Assembly (NCBI RefSeq): GCF_900100435.1
Contig: NZ_FNEX01000002.1
Span: 248,001-312,000, forward strand
Length of the DNA: 64,000 bases
Direction of reading: 5' to 3'
Source of the DNA: Pedobacter sp. ok626
GTDB taxonomy: Bacteria; Bacteroidota; Bacteroidia; Sphingobacteriales; Sphingobacteriaceae
In this document: piece by piece, positions 1 to 9,460 of the stretch
Position numbering within the stretch: position 1 is the stretch's first letter
Layout: each line of letters opens with the position of its first letter
Translations under genes and position numbers: made by a program
The notes under the pieces: generated by a model
The model's database searches: none
What the model saw: only the letters and a program-made list of their open reading frames with translations
What the model was told of the DNA's origin: nothing

Positions 1-5
1 AAGGC

Positions 6-13
6 TACTTTTG
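6..13 (+). promoter_or_regulatory. Bacteroidota -7 promoter element
   Basis: TACTTTTG matches the Bacteroidota -7 consensus TAnnTTTG and sits 47 bases before the barrel-protein start, giving an A-rich leader of about 40 bases. It lies in the loop of a 6-bp inverted repeat, AAGGCT at 1-6 and AGCCTT at 15-20. The -33 element would fall outside the window. Confidence 0.6.
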
Positions 14-60
14 CAGCCTTAAATATTACAATTAACAATTATTTAACAACAAACACATTT

Positions 61-768
61 ATGAAAAAATTATTACTTTCGTTTGGTGTTGCTATTTTAG
101 GTTTAGCAGCTCAAGCACAAGACTTTAAACCAGCAAAAGGTGATGTAACTACTGAATTTGGTTTAACAGGTGGTATCAACAACACAAACTTCAATTTAAA
201 CGATGGCGCTGGTTTATTGCGTTTCCGTTATTTCCAAAAAAACGACCTTGCTTTCCGTTTAGGTTTCAACGTTAGCAGCACTAACAAAACCAACAACGCT
301 TATGGAACAGGTACAAACGAAGGTAAAAAAGGTACTGAAGAAGTTAAAAACACTGAAATCCTTATCAACTTAGGTGTTGAGAAACACTTTTCAGGTACTG
401 ATCGTTTATCTCCATACATAGGTGCTGATATCCTTTTCGGAACAGGATCTTCAAAAAACGTTCTTGAAAACGCTACATATGCTGGTACTACACTAGTTTA
501 CGCAGACAACACTAGCATGGATGTTAAAAACCCAGGTACTACATCAATCGGTTTACGTGGTGTAATCGGTGCTGACTACTATATCGCTAAACGTTTATTC
601 TTAGGTGTTGAAGCTGGTTTAGGTTTTGCTTATGAAAAAGCAGGTAAAGGTGAGATCACTACAACTGCGGCTGGTGTTACAACTACTGTTAAAACTAAAT
701 CTGCTGGAAGCAACTTTGACATCAACCCAAGTGTAATCACTGGTGTTCGTATCGGTTTTGCATTCTAA
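61..768 (+). CDS. Outer-membrane beta-barrel protein, porin-family-like
   Basis: This 235-residue protein begins with a clear signal peptide (about residues 1-19, ending AQA|Q). The rest alternates polar and aromatic residues in short strands and ends in Phe (GFAF), as is usual for BAM-inserted barrels. It resembles the small 8-strand OmpA/OmpW-like proteins common in Bacteroidota. Codon use is strongly biased (GGT, AAC and TTA dominate), which suggests high expression. It has its own promoter at 6-13 and a strong terminator at 797-832, so it is probably monocistronic. No ligand or function can be inferred. Confidence 0.8.
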   Translation: MKKLLLSFGVAILGLAAQAQDFKPAKGDVTTEFGLTGGINNTNFNLNDGAGLLRFRYFQKNDLAFRLGFNVSSTNKTNNAYGTGTNEGKKGTEEVKNTEILINLGVEKHFSGTDRLSPYIGADILFGTGSSKNVLENATYAGTTLVYADNTSMDVKNPGTTSIGLRGVIGADYYIAKRLFLGVEAGLGFAYEKAGKGEITTTAAGVTTTVKTKSAGSNFDINPSVITGVRIGFAF

Positions 769-796
769 ATAAAACACTGATTTAATCAGTTATTAT

Positions 797-832
797 AAAA
801 AAAGCTGAGCAGATATCTGCTCAGCTTTTTTT
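797..832. terminator. Bidirectional rho-independent terminator
   Basis: A perfect 36-bp palindrome has seven A, a GC-rich stem (AGCTGAGCAGAT and its complement) and seven T. The arms therefore work as a terminator on both strands. It separates the barrel gene (ends 768) from the convergent GntR-type regulator (ends 838). Confidence 0.92.
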
Positions 833-837
833 ATGCC

Positions 838-1869
838 CTACAACGAAGCTCGCAGCGTTAAATGGAATGGAACTTCCATATGCTCCTTGGAGTTCTCCAG
901 AATGAGTTTAGCTGTCATCTCCCCCATCTGTCTAAAGTCCGTAGAGATCGTTGTTATCCCATCTAAAATGATCTTCTTTAATGGTGTCTCATTATAAGAG
1001 ATCACACCTACATCTTTGCCCAATTTCAATTTCATATTGATCAGCCTTTCGATCAGGATCACCAGATCATCTTCCATCAAATTGATGTACACTTCTCCCT
1101 CTGCAATCTCTTCTGTAAGGATTTGGTTAACAACTTTTGAAGTAAAAGCATATTGCTGACAAAAGCGATAAAATCCTTTCAGAATCTCAACAGGATAATA
1201 GCTTCGCTTAGGCATAATAATCTTAATGGTATGATATTTACCTAAATGTTCTCTGGCTTGGTCTAAGGCGTTATAAATGTCGTTCTCAAAGTTTTCATAC
1301 ACCGCAGCATACTCCCCACTTACGCCCGGAACCAATTTATCCAGAATCACCAGTTTTTCTTTTGGGATCAGATTAATCACCTCATGCACATGATCATGTC
1401 CCTCCATAAAATGAGGAATGATTACATAATGAGAGTAATCTTCCTTTTTATTAGAAAGCAGTTTTTTAAAGAGATTAAAATCGTTGTTATAGATGTAAAA
1501 ATCTACTGCTACATGATCACCCAGTGCTTTTATAAAAGCATCGTAAATGATCTTTTTATGAGAACTAAGCTTATTGAAAAGCAGAAATATTTTAAGTGTC
1601 CGTCTAAAATCTGTACTGATAATGTAGTAACCCTTGCCTGGGACAGAGCCTACTACACCAATCTTTTTAAGGTATTTATACCCCTTTTCCGCCGTATCCC
1701 TGGAAATATCCAGCTCATAACTCAATTCGTTAATGGAAGGTAGCAGATAATCATTCTGAATCTTACCGGATTCTATTGCACTAAGAATAGAGTTAGTTAA
1801 CTGTAAGTACTTTGGTGTTGAAGAATATTCATCAACTTGGATATAATCAGAAAATTTCACCGGCTTCAT
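838..1869 (-). CDS. GntR-family regulator with sugar-binding domain, probable rhamnose regulator
   Basis: The 343-residue protein has an N-terminal GntR-type winged helix (about residues 17-85, including LPSINELSYELDISRDTAEKGYKYL). A periplasmic-binding-protein-like effector domain follows (about 90-335). This architecture occurs in Bacteroidota sugar-catabolism regulators. It is the last gene of the rhamnose operon, 20 bases after the kinase, so it is probably the operon's own regulator; that role is inferred from position. Candidate operators are the direct repeats at 7859-7876 upstream of rhaT. The effector could be L-rhamnose or rhamnulose. Confidence 0.85.
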   Translation of the reverse strand: MKPVKFSDYIQVDEYSSTPKYLQLTNSILSAIESGKIQNDYLLPSINELSYELDISRDTAEKGYKYLKKIGVVGSVPGKGYYIISTDFRRTLKIFLLFNKLSSHKKIIYDAFIKALGDHVAVDFYIYNNDFNLFKKLLSNKKEDYSHYVIIPHFMEGHDHVHEVINLIPKEKLVILDKLVPGVSGEYAAVYENFENDIYNALDQAREHLGKYHTIKIIMPKRSYYPVEILKGFYRFCQQYAFTSKVVNQILTEEIAEGEVYINLMEDDLVILIERLINMKLKLGKDVGVISYNETPLKKIILDGITTISTDFRQMGEMTAKLILENSKEHMEVPFHLTLRASL

Positions 1870-1889
1870 CAGGTCAAGATAGAACTATT

Positions 1890-3293
1890 TTAATGTAAAA
1901 CGGTTCCTCCTGCGTAATATTTTAGTTCAACAATATCGTTGGGTAATGGTTTTGTATTCCAGGATTTATGGATGGCCAGGGCCGCTCCAACAGCAGTAGC
2001 TTGTGCCATATAGGCCGCAAATACTTCTAAATCTGGAAAAGCAGCAGCCAGCAAATTCATAAATATGGCATTCTTACTAAACCCACCATCTACAAATATG
2101 CGTTTCACTGTTGTGCCCTGCAGCACTCTATTGGTCGAAATGTATTGCTGATTCACCAAATCAAGGATCAACTGATGGTAAGCCATCACATCCGTAGCGT
2201 AGTCATTGAGATTACGGTTACCAAATGGAGATTCTTTAAGCCCTGTGCTCGGATGTCCTTCAAGATCTGCTACTTTATCCCTTCGTTGCAATTCCTCGAT
2301 GATTTTAGCATCAAATGGAACTGAGCGATAAGCGATTACATCAGTACCGAAATGAGCTGCAATACGTTTTACCTGCTGCTCGTGCTCATATCCCGCAAAA
2401 AGACGCGAAGCTTTTACCGGCTTTCCCTCATACTGCAAATAACAAAGGCAATCATTTTCCAATTCTTCTGCGGTAAGCGGGGTTGAATTGAAAGGATTTA
2501 AGCTGATACACCAGGTACCTGTAGACAGCAATATAAAAGGCTCATGAAAATTAACCAAATAAGGCACCAATGCGGCTGAACTATCGTGAAAACCCGGACC
2601 TACCGCATAATTATTACCCGGAAAAGCCGCAGGGAACACACTATCCGAAGGAACAATCGGCGCCAACTTATCATCTATCCCCTCTTTTCGCACCCATTCG
2701 TGGTAATCGTTTTTCGTAAAATCCCACAAATTGGTATGACAGCCTATACTGGTAATGTCAGAATACGCTTCGCCAGAAATCAGGTAACTTAAATATTGTG
2801 GCAAGTGAAGTGCATATTTAATCTTCGCAAACAACTCAGGCTTTTCATACTTGATCCGGTATAGTTGCATCCCCGAGTTTAGACTCCCTAAAACCGGAGA
2901 TGCAGTAAGATTAGAAAACACTTCAGTACCCCCATAAGTATTGTAAAACTGGTCTTTTAACGCTTCTGGGTATTCCTTCAAATAATTATATAATGGCGCC
3001 AATGGATTTCCATGCTCGTCAATGTATACAAAGCTTGCCCCATAAGTAGCAAAATTGATAGATTTTATCTCAAACTCAGGGTTTTTAAACACCTCCCTTA
3101 GCGAATCAAAAATAGACAGCCTTAAGCTTTCCAGATTTTCGCAGGGATCACCATCCTCATCTACAGTCTCCAAAAACCTGGCCGATCTTTCGAAAACAAT
3201 TTTATACTGTTCATCAAAAAGGAACAATTTCTTATTTGTCTTACCTACATCAAATACAGCTATTACAGGAGTGGCCTTCATTTTTAATCCCAT
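1890..3293 (-). CDS. rhaB: L-rhamnulokinase-type FGGY carbohydrate kinase
   Basis: The protein is 467 residues, a usual FGGY kinase length. The first phosphate-binding motif FDVGKTNKKLFLFD lies near residues 14-27. The catalytic region GFHDSSAALVPY and the STGTWCISLN motif are mid-protein, and FVDGGFSKN (the second ATP-lobe motif) lies near residue 400. The expected reaction is phosphorylation of L-rhamnulose to L-rhamnulose-1-phosphate in the cytoplasm. It starts 3 bases after the isomerase stop. A second in-frame ATG at codon 5 (MKATPVIA) is an equally plausible start. Substrate assignment comes from the neighbouring isomerase, aldolase and RhaT. Confidence 0.9.
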   Translation of the reverse strand: MGLKMKATPVIAVFDVGKTNKKLFLFDEQYKIVFERSARFLETVDEDGDPCENLESLRLSIFDSLREVFKNPEFEIKSINFATYGASFVYIDEHGNPLAPLYNYLKEYPEALKDQFYNTYGGTEVFSNLTASPVLGSLNSGMQLYRIKYEKPELFAKIKYALHLPQYLSYLISGEAYSDITSIGCHTNLWDFTKNDYHEWVRKEGIDDKLAPIVPSDSVFPAAFPGNNYAVGPGFHDSSAALVPYLVNFHEPFILLSTGTWCISLNPFNSTPLTAEELENDCLCYLQYEGKPVKASRLFAGYEHEQQVKRIAAHFGTDVIAYRSVPFDAKIIEELQRRDKVADLEGHPSTGLKESPFGNRNLNDYATDVMAYHQLILDLVNQQYISTNRVLQGTTVKRIFVDGGFSKNAIFMNLLAAAFPDLEVFAAYMAQATAVGAALAIHKSWNTKPLPNDIVELKYYAGGTVLH

Positions 3294-3296
3294 TAA

Positions 3297-4571
3297 TTAT
3301 AGTCCAGTTGCTACAGTTTTTAAACCACGGCTTTTAATCAATTCTTGTCTAACATTACTTGCTCTAAACAACTCTAGTGGAGCCAGGGCGGCACCTGCAC
3401 GTAAACGAGCTTCAGCTACCAATGGACGCAAATCCGTACGGAACGCTTGTTGTAGGATTTCCTGCGCACGTGCCACATCATTATCGTCTTGTGCCTTTTG
3501 TAAAGCTACACGGTCTACAGATAACGCCTGAGCATAAGCCAACATAATTGCTTCTACCGACTGCAAAAGATCTTCAAGAGGATCTTTAACATTATGCGAA
3601 GCGTCAATCATCCAGGCCAAATCTTCCCTGTGATTCATTCCACGTGCATCCATTCCTTCAACCAGTTCATTAAAGATCAAGAACAACTGATAAGGCTTCA
3701 TGCTACCCGCAGTTAAATCATCATCTCCGTATTTTGAATCATTGAAGTGGAATCCGCCTAGCTTTCCTTCCATCAACAATAGAGAGACAATTTGCTCGAT
3801 ATTGGCGTTTGGTAGGTGATGACCAAGGTCAACCAGCGTAAAGGCTTTGGGACCTAGTTTATTCGCATACAATAAAGACTGACCCCAATCTCCTACTGTT
3901 GTAGAATAGAAGTTTGGTTCGAAAGCTTTGTATTCTACAAACACCTTCCAATCCGCTGGCAAAGCAGCATAAATCTCTTGCAAACTTTCCAGTGTATTTT
4001 GGAAAGCTTTTCTGAAATTCAATTGTCCCGGGAAGCAAGAACCATCCGCCAACCAAACGGTTAACGCTTTAGAACCCAGCTCCACACCCTGACGGATCAC
4101 TTCGATATTGTGCTCAATAGCTTGCTTCCTTACCGCTTTATTTACATGCTGTAGGGAGCCAAATTTATAGCTATGGGCCGAACCAGCCTGATCCTGAAAA
4201 GTATTTGAATTCATGGCATCAAATACCAAACCATGCTGCGCAACCAATGCTTTTATAGCAGGTACGTTTTCTGCGGTATCCCATGGGATATGAAGAGAAA
4301 TCGCACCACTTGCTGCATTTAACTTATGCAATAAGCCAATATCTTCAATCTTCTCTTCAATGTTACGAGGCTCCCCGCCTGAAGAAAAACGTCCGAAACG
4401 TGTTCCCCCTGTACCCAAAGCCCAGCTTGGAATACCAATCTGGAAATCGATCAGCTTTTGTATGATACCTTCCGCATTGCCAACTTCTTCTTTAATGAAA
4501 GCAAGCTTACGTTGATGTTTAGGTAAAAGCTCGCTATTGTGTGATTCTATCTGATAATTTTCTAAGTTCAT
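3297..4571 (-). CDS. rhaI: L-rhamnose isomerase, RhaI/Pseudomonas stutzeri type
   Basis: This 424-residue TIM-barrel sugar isomerase converts L-rhamnose to L-rhamnulose. Metal-binding residues expected from the P. stutzeri enzyme family can be placed at E213 (VEYK), D248 (VDLGHH), H275 (FHFNDSK) and D323 (MIDASH). The segment GGFHFNDSKYGDDDLTAGS is very characteristic. It is not the E. coli RhaA type. It lies between the aldolase/dehydrogenase (10 bases upstream) and the kinase (3 bases downstream), consistent with one operon. Confidence 0.93.
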   Translation of the reverse strand: MNLENYQIESHNSELLPKHQRKLAFIKEEVGNAEGIIQKLIDFQIGIPSWALGTGGTRFGRFSSGGEPRNIEEKIEDIGLLHKLNAASGAISLHIPWDTAENVPAIKALVAQHGLVFDAMNSNTFQDQAGSAHSYKFGSLQHVNKAVRKQAIEHNIEVIRQGVELGSKALTVWLADGSCFPGQLNFRKAFQNTLESLQEIYAALPADWKVFVEYKAFEPNFYSTTVGDWGQSLLYANKLGPKAFTLVDLGHHLPNANIEQIVSLLLMEGKLGGFHFNDSKYGDDDLTAGSMKPYQLFLIFNELVEGMDARGMNHREDLAWMIDASHNVKDPLEDLLQSVEAIMLAYAQALSVDRVALQKAQDDNDVARAQEILQQAFRTDLRPLVAEARLRAGAALAPLELFRASNVRQELIKSRGLKTVATGL

Positions 4572-4581
4572 TTTTTAGTTT

Positions 4582-6702
4582 TTAACGGACAAAGGCGTTA
4601 GCTACACCGCCATCCACATTTAATACATTTCCAGTTGATTTGTTCAATAGCCCACCTACAAACGCAAAACAAGCATTGGCAATATCATCCGGTAAAATTA
4701 TTTCATTTAGCAAGGTACGTTTTGCATAATAAGCTGGCAACTCTGCAACAGTAATTCCATAAGCTTTTGCACGGCCTTCAGCCCAACCACCTGCCCAGAT
4801 ATTACTATCACTGATCACTGCATCTGGGTTTACCACATTTACGCGGATACCATCAGCACCAAGTTCGGCGGCATTTAGTCTACTCAAATGTAACTGCGCA
4901 GCTTTAGCACTACCATAACCAGCATTGTTTGGTCCGCTAACCAATGCATTTTTACTCACGATATTCAAGATATCGCCTCCAATTTCTTGTTTCTGCATCA
5001 CAGCTGCTGCTGCCTGAGTAACAAAAAACTGACCTTTTACCAACACGTCATACAACAGATCCCAGTCCTTTTCGGTATGGTCAGCTATCGTTTTCGAAAT
5101 AGATAAACCAGCATTGTTGATCACGATATCTACACCACCAAAGGCCAATGCAGCGATATCAAATGCGCTTGCGATGTCTTCCGCACTGGTTACATTTAAC
5201 ACTGCTGTAGCATAACTGTCTTTACCAAATTTACCTTCAAACTCATCAGCAGCGCTTTGCAAACGCTCAGCATTCATATCATTTAGCACCACTACAGCAC
5301 CTTCCTCAACAAACTTACGCGCAATAGCCTTTCCAATACCGCCCGCACTACCTGTAATCAGGGCAATTTTTCCTGAAAGCGATTTAGGCTTAGGCATTCT
5401 TTGCAGTTTTGCTTCTTCCAACAACCAGTATTCAATATTAAACGCTTCCTGTCTCGGTAAAGAAGTGTATTCAGAAATGGCTTCTGCGCCTTTCATCACA
5501 TTGATGGCATTGGTATAAAACTCTGCAGCTACCCTCGCCGTTTGTTTGTCTTTCGAAAAAGAGAACATTCCGATACCAGGATAAAGGATAATTACCGGGT
5601 TCGCATCACGTATTGCAGGGCTATTGCTATGTTTGCATGAATTGTAGTATTCAGCATACATTTTTCTGTAAGCTTCAAATTCAGGCGCTAATCTTTCTTT
5701 TAATGCTTTAACATCACTAAGATCTTCATTAGCCTCTAGTTTTAATACTAACGGACTGATCTTAGTACGTAAAAAGTGATCCGGGCAACTCGTACCCAAT
5801 GGCGCTAAACGATCCAGGTCATTGGAGTTGATAAACTCTAATACCCTTGCATCATCTGTAAAATGCCCCACCATATGTTTTTCGCTCGAACAGAAACCTC
5901 TCAATATAGGAGCAATAGTTGCAGCCTGTTTTGTACGTAGCTCTTTTTCAGCACTCTCTATTTTCTGACCGCCAAATACCGGACCTTTTTTACCATAATT
6001 TTCTTCCAGGTATTCTGCACATCTTTCAATCACCTCAAGCGTGTTCATATAGCTTTCGTAAGCTGTATCACCCCAGGTAAACAATCCGTGCGAGCCTAAC
6101 ATGATACCTCTGATACCTGGATTTTCATCTAAGCATTGACGAAGCATTAAGCCCAGTTCAAAACCTGGTTTTTGCCATGGCACCCAACCAATTGATCCAT
6201 TAAATAATTCTTTGGTGATGCGCTCTCCATCTTTAGCGGCTGCAATCGCAATTGCTGCATCTGGATGCAAGTGATCAATATGTTTAAATGGCAGGAAACC
6301 ATGTAAAGGCGTATCAATAGATGGCGCTTTAGATTTCAAGTCATAGATACAATGGTTAAAAAGCTCAACCATTTCATCTTCGTGTGCCAGGCCTCTGTAA
6401 ACATTTTTAAGGTTACGCAAGCGATCTACATACAAAGCTGCCAAACCGCTGCTTTTTAAAGTACCCAAATCTCCACCAGATCCCTTGACCCACATTACTT
6501 CTGCTTCTTCTCCAGTTAATGGATCCTTAGCGATGGCCTTACATGAGGTATTACCGCCCCCATAGTTGGTTAAGCGCAAATCTGCACCTAACAAATTTGA
6601 ACGATAGATTAACAGTGCAACTTCATCACCGGCCATTTCAGCAGCCTTTGCTTCATCCCACAAATAGCTTACATGTTTAAAATCGGTTGTTCGAGTACTC
6701 AT
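4582..6702 (-). CDS. rhaEW: Bifunctional rhamnulose-1-phosphate aldolase / short-chain lactaldehyde dehydrogenase
   Basis: A 706-residue fusion. The N-terminal part (about 1-430) is a class II aldolase with a zinc-site segment HIDHLHPDA and GSHGLFTWGD. The C-terminal part (about 440-706) is a short-chain dehydrogenase with the nucleotide motif TGSAGGIGKAIA, the NNAG motif and the catalytic YGSAK. Related fused enzymes split L-rhamnulose-1-phosphate into dihydroxyacetone phosphate and L-lactaldehyde, and oxidise the aldehyde to lactate. The cluster has no separate aldolase or aldehyde dehydrogenase, which fits the fusion supplying both steps. It is second in the operon, 24 bases after rhaT. 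Confidence 0.92.
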   Translation of the reverse strand: MSTRTTDFKHVSYLWDEAKAAEMAGDEVALLIYRSNLLGADLRLTNYGGGNTSCKAIAKDPLTGEEAEVMWVKGSGGDLGTLKSSGLAALYVDRLRNLKNVYRGLAHEDEMVELFNHCIYDLKSKAPSIDTPLHGFLPFKHIDHLHPDAAIAIAAAKDGERITKELFNGSIGWVPWQKPGFELGLMLRQCLDENPGIRGIMLGSHGLFTWGDTAYESYMNTLEVIERCAEYLEENYGKKGPVFGGQKIESAEKELRTKQAATIAPILRGFCSSEKHMVGHFTDDARVLEFINSNDLDRLAPLGTSCPDHFLRTKISPLVLKLEANEDLSDVKALKERLAPEFEAYRKMYAEYYNSCKHSNSPAIRDANPVIILYPGIGMFSFSKDKQTARVAAEFYTNAINVMKGAEAISEYTSLPRQEAFNIEYWLLEEAKLQRMPKPKSLSGKIALITGSAGGIGKAIARKFVEEGAVVVLNDMNAERLQSAADEFEGKFGKDSYATAVLNVTSAEDIASAFDIAALAFGGVDIVINNAGLSISKTIADHTEKDWDLLYDVLVKGQFFVTQAAAAVMQKQEIGGDILNIVSKNALVSGPNNAGYGSAKAAQLHLSRLNAAELGADGIRVNVVNPDAVISDSNIWAGGWAEGRAKAYGITVAELPAYYAKRTLLNEIILPDDIANACFAFVGGLLNKSTGNVLNVDGGVANAFVR

Positions 6703-6726
6703 AAAAATATTTAAATTAATTGTTTT

Positions 6727-7806
6727 TTACTTGATTGAATTTCCATAGCCCACAATGAGTATGGATAAAATAAGGATCACTATTCCAGAGATTACGGTAC
6801 CAAAAGTCCGCTTCTTCACGCCACTCCATTCCTTAAAGAAAAGTCCCCATCCGTTAGCGACCAAAATGATACAAGCCATGTGTAAAATCCATCCACTTGC
6901 CCCGTTACCTAACTTACTTTCGCCCATTCCGTAAAAGAAGAACTGTAAAAACCAGGTTGTACCGGCCAATGCAGAGAAAATATAGTTCTTAAGTAGAGGC
7001 GCCTTTTTATCTGTATAGTCTCCAAAAGTTTTATTGCGACGGTTCAACAGCATACACCAGAATAAATTGGTCGTTAAGCCGCCCCATAAAATAACTACAT
7101 AGGTTACATTGTTTTGAAAAAGAAATTCTCCTTGTTCTGGATTAATTGCTTTCCAGGCTTCATTAGCATGATGCGCCATGTCTTTACCAGCATCAATGCC
7201 AAAGGCAAAACAAGCACTTAAAACACCTGATACAATAGAAACAATCAGTCCAATACCCAATTTATATTCCTTATTAGATGGATCAGCTTTTCCAGAAGCT
7301 ACCAAATCTTTCTCTTTCATACTGCCAGCCAATCCGCATACTACAATACCGATTACGCAAACCAATAGGCCAAGCAAGACCATTTGTCCCCAATGACTAT
7401 TCGCCATATCAGATAAACTATCTTTTCCTGCCGTTGGATTGAAATCATAATAAAGAGAAGGGATCAAAGCCCCAAATACAGAGCAAAGACCCAGAATAAT
7501 GGTACTACCTAATGATATACCGAGGTAACGTACACCCAAACCATAAGTTAACCCACCAATTCCCCAAAGCAAACCGAAGAAATAAGTCAGTAATAATATT
7601 TTACCGTCCGTCTGAAAAATGATGTCCATAAAGCCAGGAATAGTCAACCAGGCTGCCAATGGCGGAACGATTAACCAGGAGAACAATCCACCCACGATCC
7701 AATAAGTTTCCCAGGACCAACTTTTTACTTTTTTGAAAGGGATATAAAAACTGCCGGAAGCAAAGCCGCCGATGAAATGGAAAATAACTCCTAAAAGAAT
7801 CTGCAT
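6727..7806 (-). CDS. rhaT: L-rhamnose/H+ symporter RhaT
   Basis: The 359-residue integral inner-membrane protein has about ten hydrophobic segments and matches the RhaT family in length and landmarks (GGFASGSFYIPFKKVKSWSW near the N terminus, VGGLFSWLIVPP). It imports L-rhamnose with protons. It is the first gene of the rhamnose operon. Its upstream gap (7807-7878) is the only sizeable non-coding stretch in the operon and carries the direct repeats proposed as regulator sites. Confidence 0.92.
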   Translation of the reverse strand: MQILLGVIFHFIGGFASGSFYIPFKKVKSWSWETYWIVGGLFSWLIVPPLAAWLTIPGFMDIIFQTDGKILLLTYFFGLLWGIGGLTYGLGVRYLGISLGSTIILGLCSVFGALIPSLYYDFNPTAGKDSLSDMANSHWGQMVLLGLLVCVIGIVVCGLAGSMKEKDLVASGKADPSNKEYKLGIGLIVSIVSGVLSACFAFGIDAGKDMAHHANEAWKAINPEQGEFLFQNNVTYVVILWGGLTTNLFWCMLLNRRNKTFGDYTDKKAPLLKNYIFSALAGTTWFLQFFFYGMGESKLGNGASGWILHMACIILVANGWGLFFKEWSGVKKRTFGTVISGIVILILSILIVGYGNSIK

Positions 7807-7858
7807 GTTTAAGGTTTTAAATTTGGTTCCACTAAAATAGAAGAATCACATTACACCT

Positions 7859-7876
7859 CTGTCATGTACTGTCATG
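7859..7876. promoter_or_regulatory. Direct-repeat operator candidate for the rhamnose operon
   Basis: The octamer CTGTCATG occurs at 7859-7866 and again at 7869-7876, exactly 10 bp apart, so both copies face the same side of the helix. The pair lies 53-70 bases upstream of the rhaT start in the operon's only promoter-sized gap. It is a candidate site for the operon-encoded GntR-type regulator; this is inference from position and repetition. Confidence 0.45.
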
Positions 7877-7878
7877 CC

Positions 7879-8604
7879 TTAAAAAAGCATTTTATTTTTA
7901 AAAGGATAATCTCCTATCATTTTATATAGCTTTCCGGTACAAATTAAATCCTTGATTGCCTTTAAATGGATGTTATGGTGCAAATCTGTTCCTGCAAAGT
8001 CATAGTACTCCTTTTTCAAGAGGCCAGTTGCTGTCGATTTCACTTCTGTCCCATAATATCCGGATAGTGCCAATAAGTTTAATTGAAATAAAACACCCAT
8101 ATCTTTTAACCTTTCGTACCGCTCAGGCTTCTTATGATAAAAACCATAGCGTTCCGGATGGGCTAGAATCACTTTAAAACCAGCCAATTGAAGATCAAAA
8201 ACAACCTTTTCAAGAAAAGGAATTTCTGATAGATAAGACATTTCTATAAGGATATGCTGTCCCGGCAAGCACAATAAAGTCTCAGTTACCTTAAATGTTT
8301 CATCTACCATATATTCTGCCGCAGCACTGATGTCAATATCCAATTCCTCCTTAACCAAAGCATTCTTAACATCCACCAAGGCCTGAGTAATCGTCGCGAT
8401 GGTATTGGGATACAACTCTGTAAAAATATGCGGTGTGCAAATAAATTTATTAAATCCCAGCTCAGTCAATTCTCTAATAAAACCAATGGATTGTAGCGTA
8501 TCAACTGCCCCATCATCAATACCAGGCAGTAAATGATTGTGCACATCTACACCTAGCCATTCTGCATCGCGTACATAATTTTTCCTGTTAAAAAATGAAA
8601 TCAT
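7879..8604 (-). CDS. CpsB/YwqE-type PHP-family tyrosine-protein phosphatase
   Basis: The 241-residue protein has the PHP-family metal-binding segments DVHNHLLPGIDDGA (H22, H24), CTPHIF (H59), HPERYG and a C-terminal GTDLHH. Members such as CpsB, Wzb-like YwqE and CapC dephosphorylate the tyrosine-rich tail of bacterial tyrosine autokinases and thereby control polysaccharide chain length. A matching Wzc-like kinase with a Tyr-rich tail is encoded at 10234-12633 on the other strand. It starts 10 bases after the GT2 stop (8615), so the two are probably co-transcribed from the gap at 9365-9460. Confidence 0.88.
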   Translation of the reverse strand: MISFFNRKNYVRDAEWLGVDVHNHLLPGIDDGAVDTLQSIGFIRELTELGFNKFICTPHIFTELYPNTIATITQALVDVKNALVKEELDIDISAAAEYMVDETFKVTETLLCLPGQHILIEMSYLSEIPFLEKVVFDLQLAGFKVILAHPERYGFYHKKPERYERLKDMGVLFQLNLLALSGYYGTEVKSTATGLLKKEYYDFAGTDLHHNIHLKAIKDLICTGKLYKMIGDYPFKNKMLF

Positions 8605-8614
8605 GAGTTATTCT

Positions 8615-9364
8615 TTAACCTATAAACTGTCTTACCTTTCTTAACGGTTTTAACACGAGACCTAAGAATGGCATATTAATGTTATTATTAGCCATTGCTC
8701 TAAAATCACATCTCCAGGCTTTAATACGATTTGATAAATCATGATTGCTTACACCACCCTGGGTCATATTAACTATTACTTTATTTAAGTAAAAAACTTT
8801 CGGTTTATTTAAGTGCATAAAACGAAGCATTAATTCATAATCTGCGGCCGTACCATACGCAGAATTATACAAACCCAGCCGTTCAAACATTTCTCTTTTT
8901 GCGTAAAAAGTTGGGTGCGGTGGCATCCAACCCCAATTAAATTTACCCGGCGAATAATTACCAGATCGCCATTTGCGCATCACCTTACCGCTTCGGTTTA
9001 CATAATCCAAATCGGCGTATAAAAGATCGACATTATTTTGCACAAAAGACGAAGCTATTTCACTTAGTACATTACTGTTAGCAAAATAGTCATCTGCATT
9101 TAACAACCCGACAACATCGCCTGTTGCTTTCCTGATTCCTTTATTCATGGCATCATAAATCCCATCATCTGCTTCCGATTTAAAGTAATGAATATGCGCC
9201 ATATTTCGCAGGATAATCCCCGGAGTAGCATCGCTAGAATTTCCATCAATAATGATGTATTCAACGTTTTTATAAGTTTGACGAGCGACTGAATCTATGC
9301 ATTGCTGAATGGTTTTTGCTGCGTTGTATGTTATTGTAACTAGCGAAATTTTTACATTAATCAT
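8615..9364 (-). CDS. Glycosyltransferase family 2 (GT-A)
   Basis: A 249-residue GT2 enzyme. It begins with the nucleotide-sugar fold (VKISLVTITYNAAKTIQQCIDS), followed by DGNSSDAT and the metal-binding LLNADDYF near residue 90. The acceptor region contains GWMPPHPTFYAKREMF, common in WcaA/WcaE-like colanic-acid and capsule transferases. No membrane segment is seen, so it should act at the cytoplasmic face. It diverges from the Wza-like gene and precedes the phosphatase. Donor and acceptor are unknown. Confidence 0.85.
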   Translation of the reverse strand: MINVKISLVTITYNAAKTIQQCIDSVARQTYKNVEYIIIDGNSSDATPGIILRNMAHIHYFKSEADDGIYDAMNKGIRKATGDVVGLLNADDYFANSNVLSEIASSFVQNNVDLLYADLDYVNRSGKVMRKWRSGNYSPGKFNWGWMPPHPTFYAKREMFERLGLYNSAYGTAADYELMLRFMHLNKPKVFYLNKVIVNMTQGGVSNHDLSNRIKAWRCDFRAMANNNINMPFLGLVLKPLRKVRQFIG

Positions 9365-9409
9365 GACAACAAATTTAATGAATAATTACAATTATTTATA
9401 TTTAATATG

Positions 9410-9417
9410 TACTTTTG
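9410..9417 (+). promoter_or_regulatory. -7 promoter element for the Wza/Wzc-like genes
   Basis: TACTTTTG fits TAnnTTTG and lies 43 bases before the ATG of the Wza-like gene, in the AT-rich divergent region 9365-9460. I find no clear TTG at the usual -33 distance, so promoter strength may depend on another factor. Confidence 0.55.
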
Positions 9418-9460
9418 GCGAATTGGCATATAGCTATGGGAATTAAGCAAGGTTTTTAAT

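Noticed and set aside
3055..3531. 158-codon plus-strand open frame
   Set aside because: It is antisense to the rhamnulokinase/isomerase junction and shows no protein-like pattern.
9370..9377. A minus-strand TAAATTTG fitting the -7 consensus upstream of the GT2 gene at 8615-9364
   Set aside because: It is only 6 bases from the ATG and has no -33 element at the right distance, so it would require a leaderless transcript. The AT-rich context makes a chance match likely.
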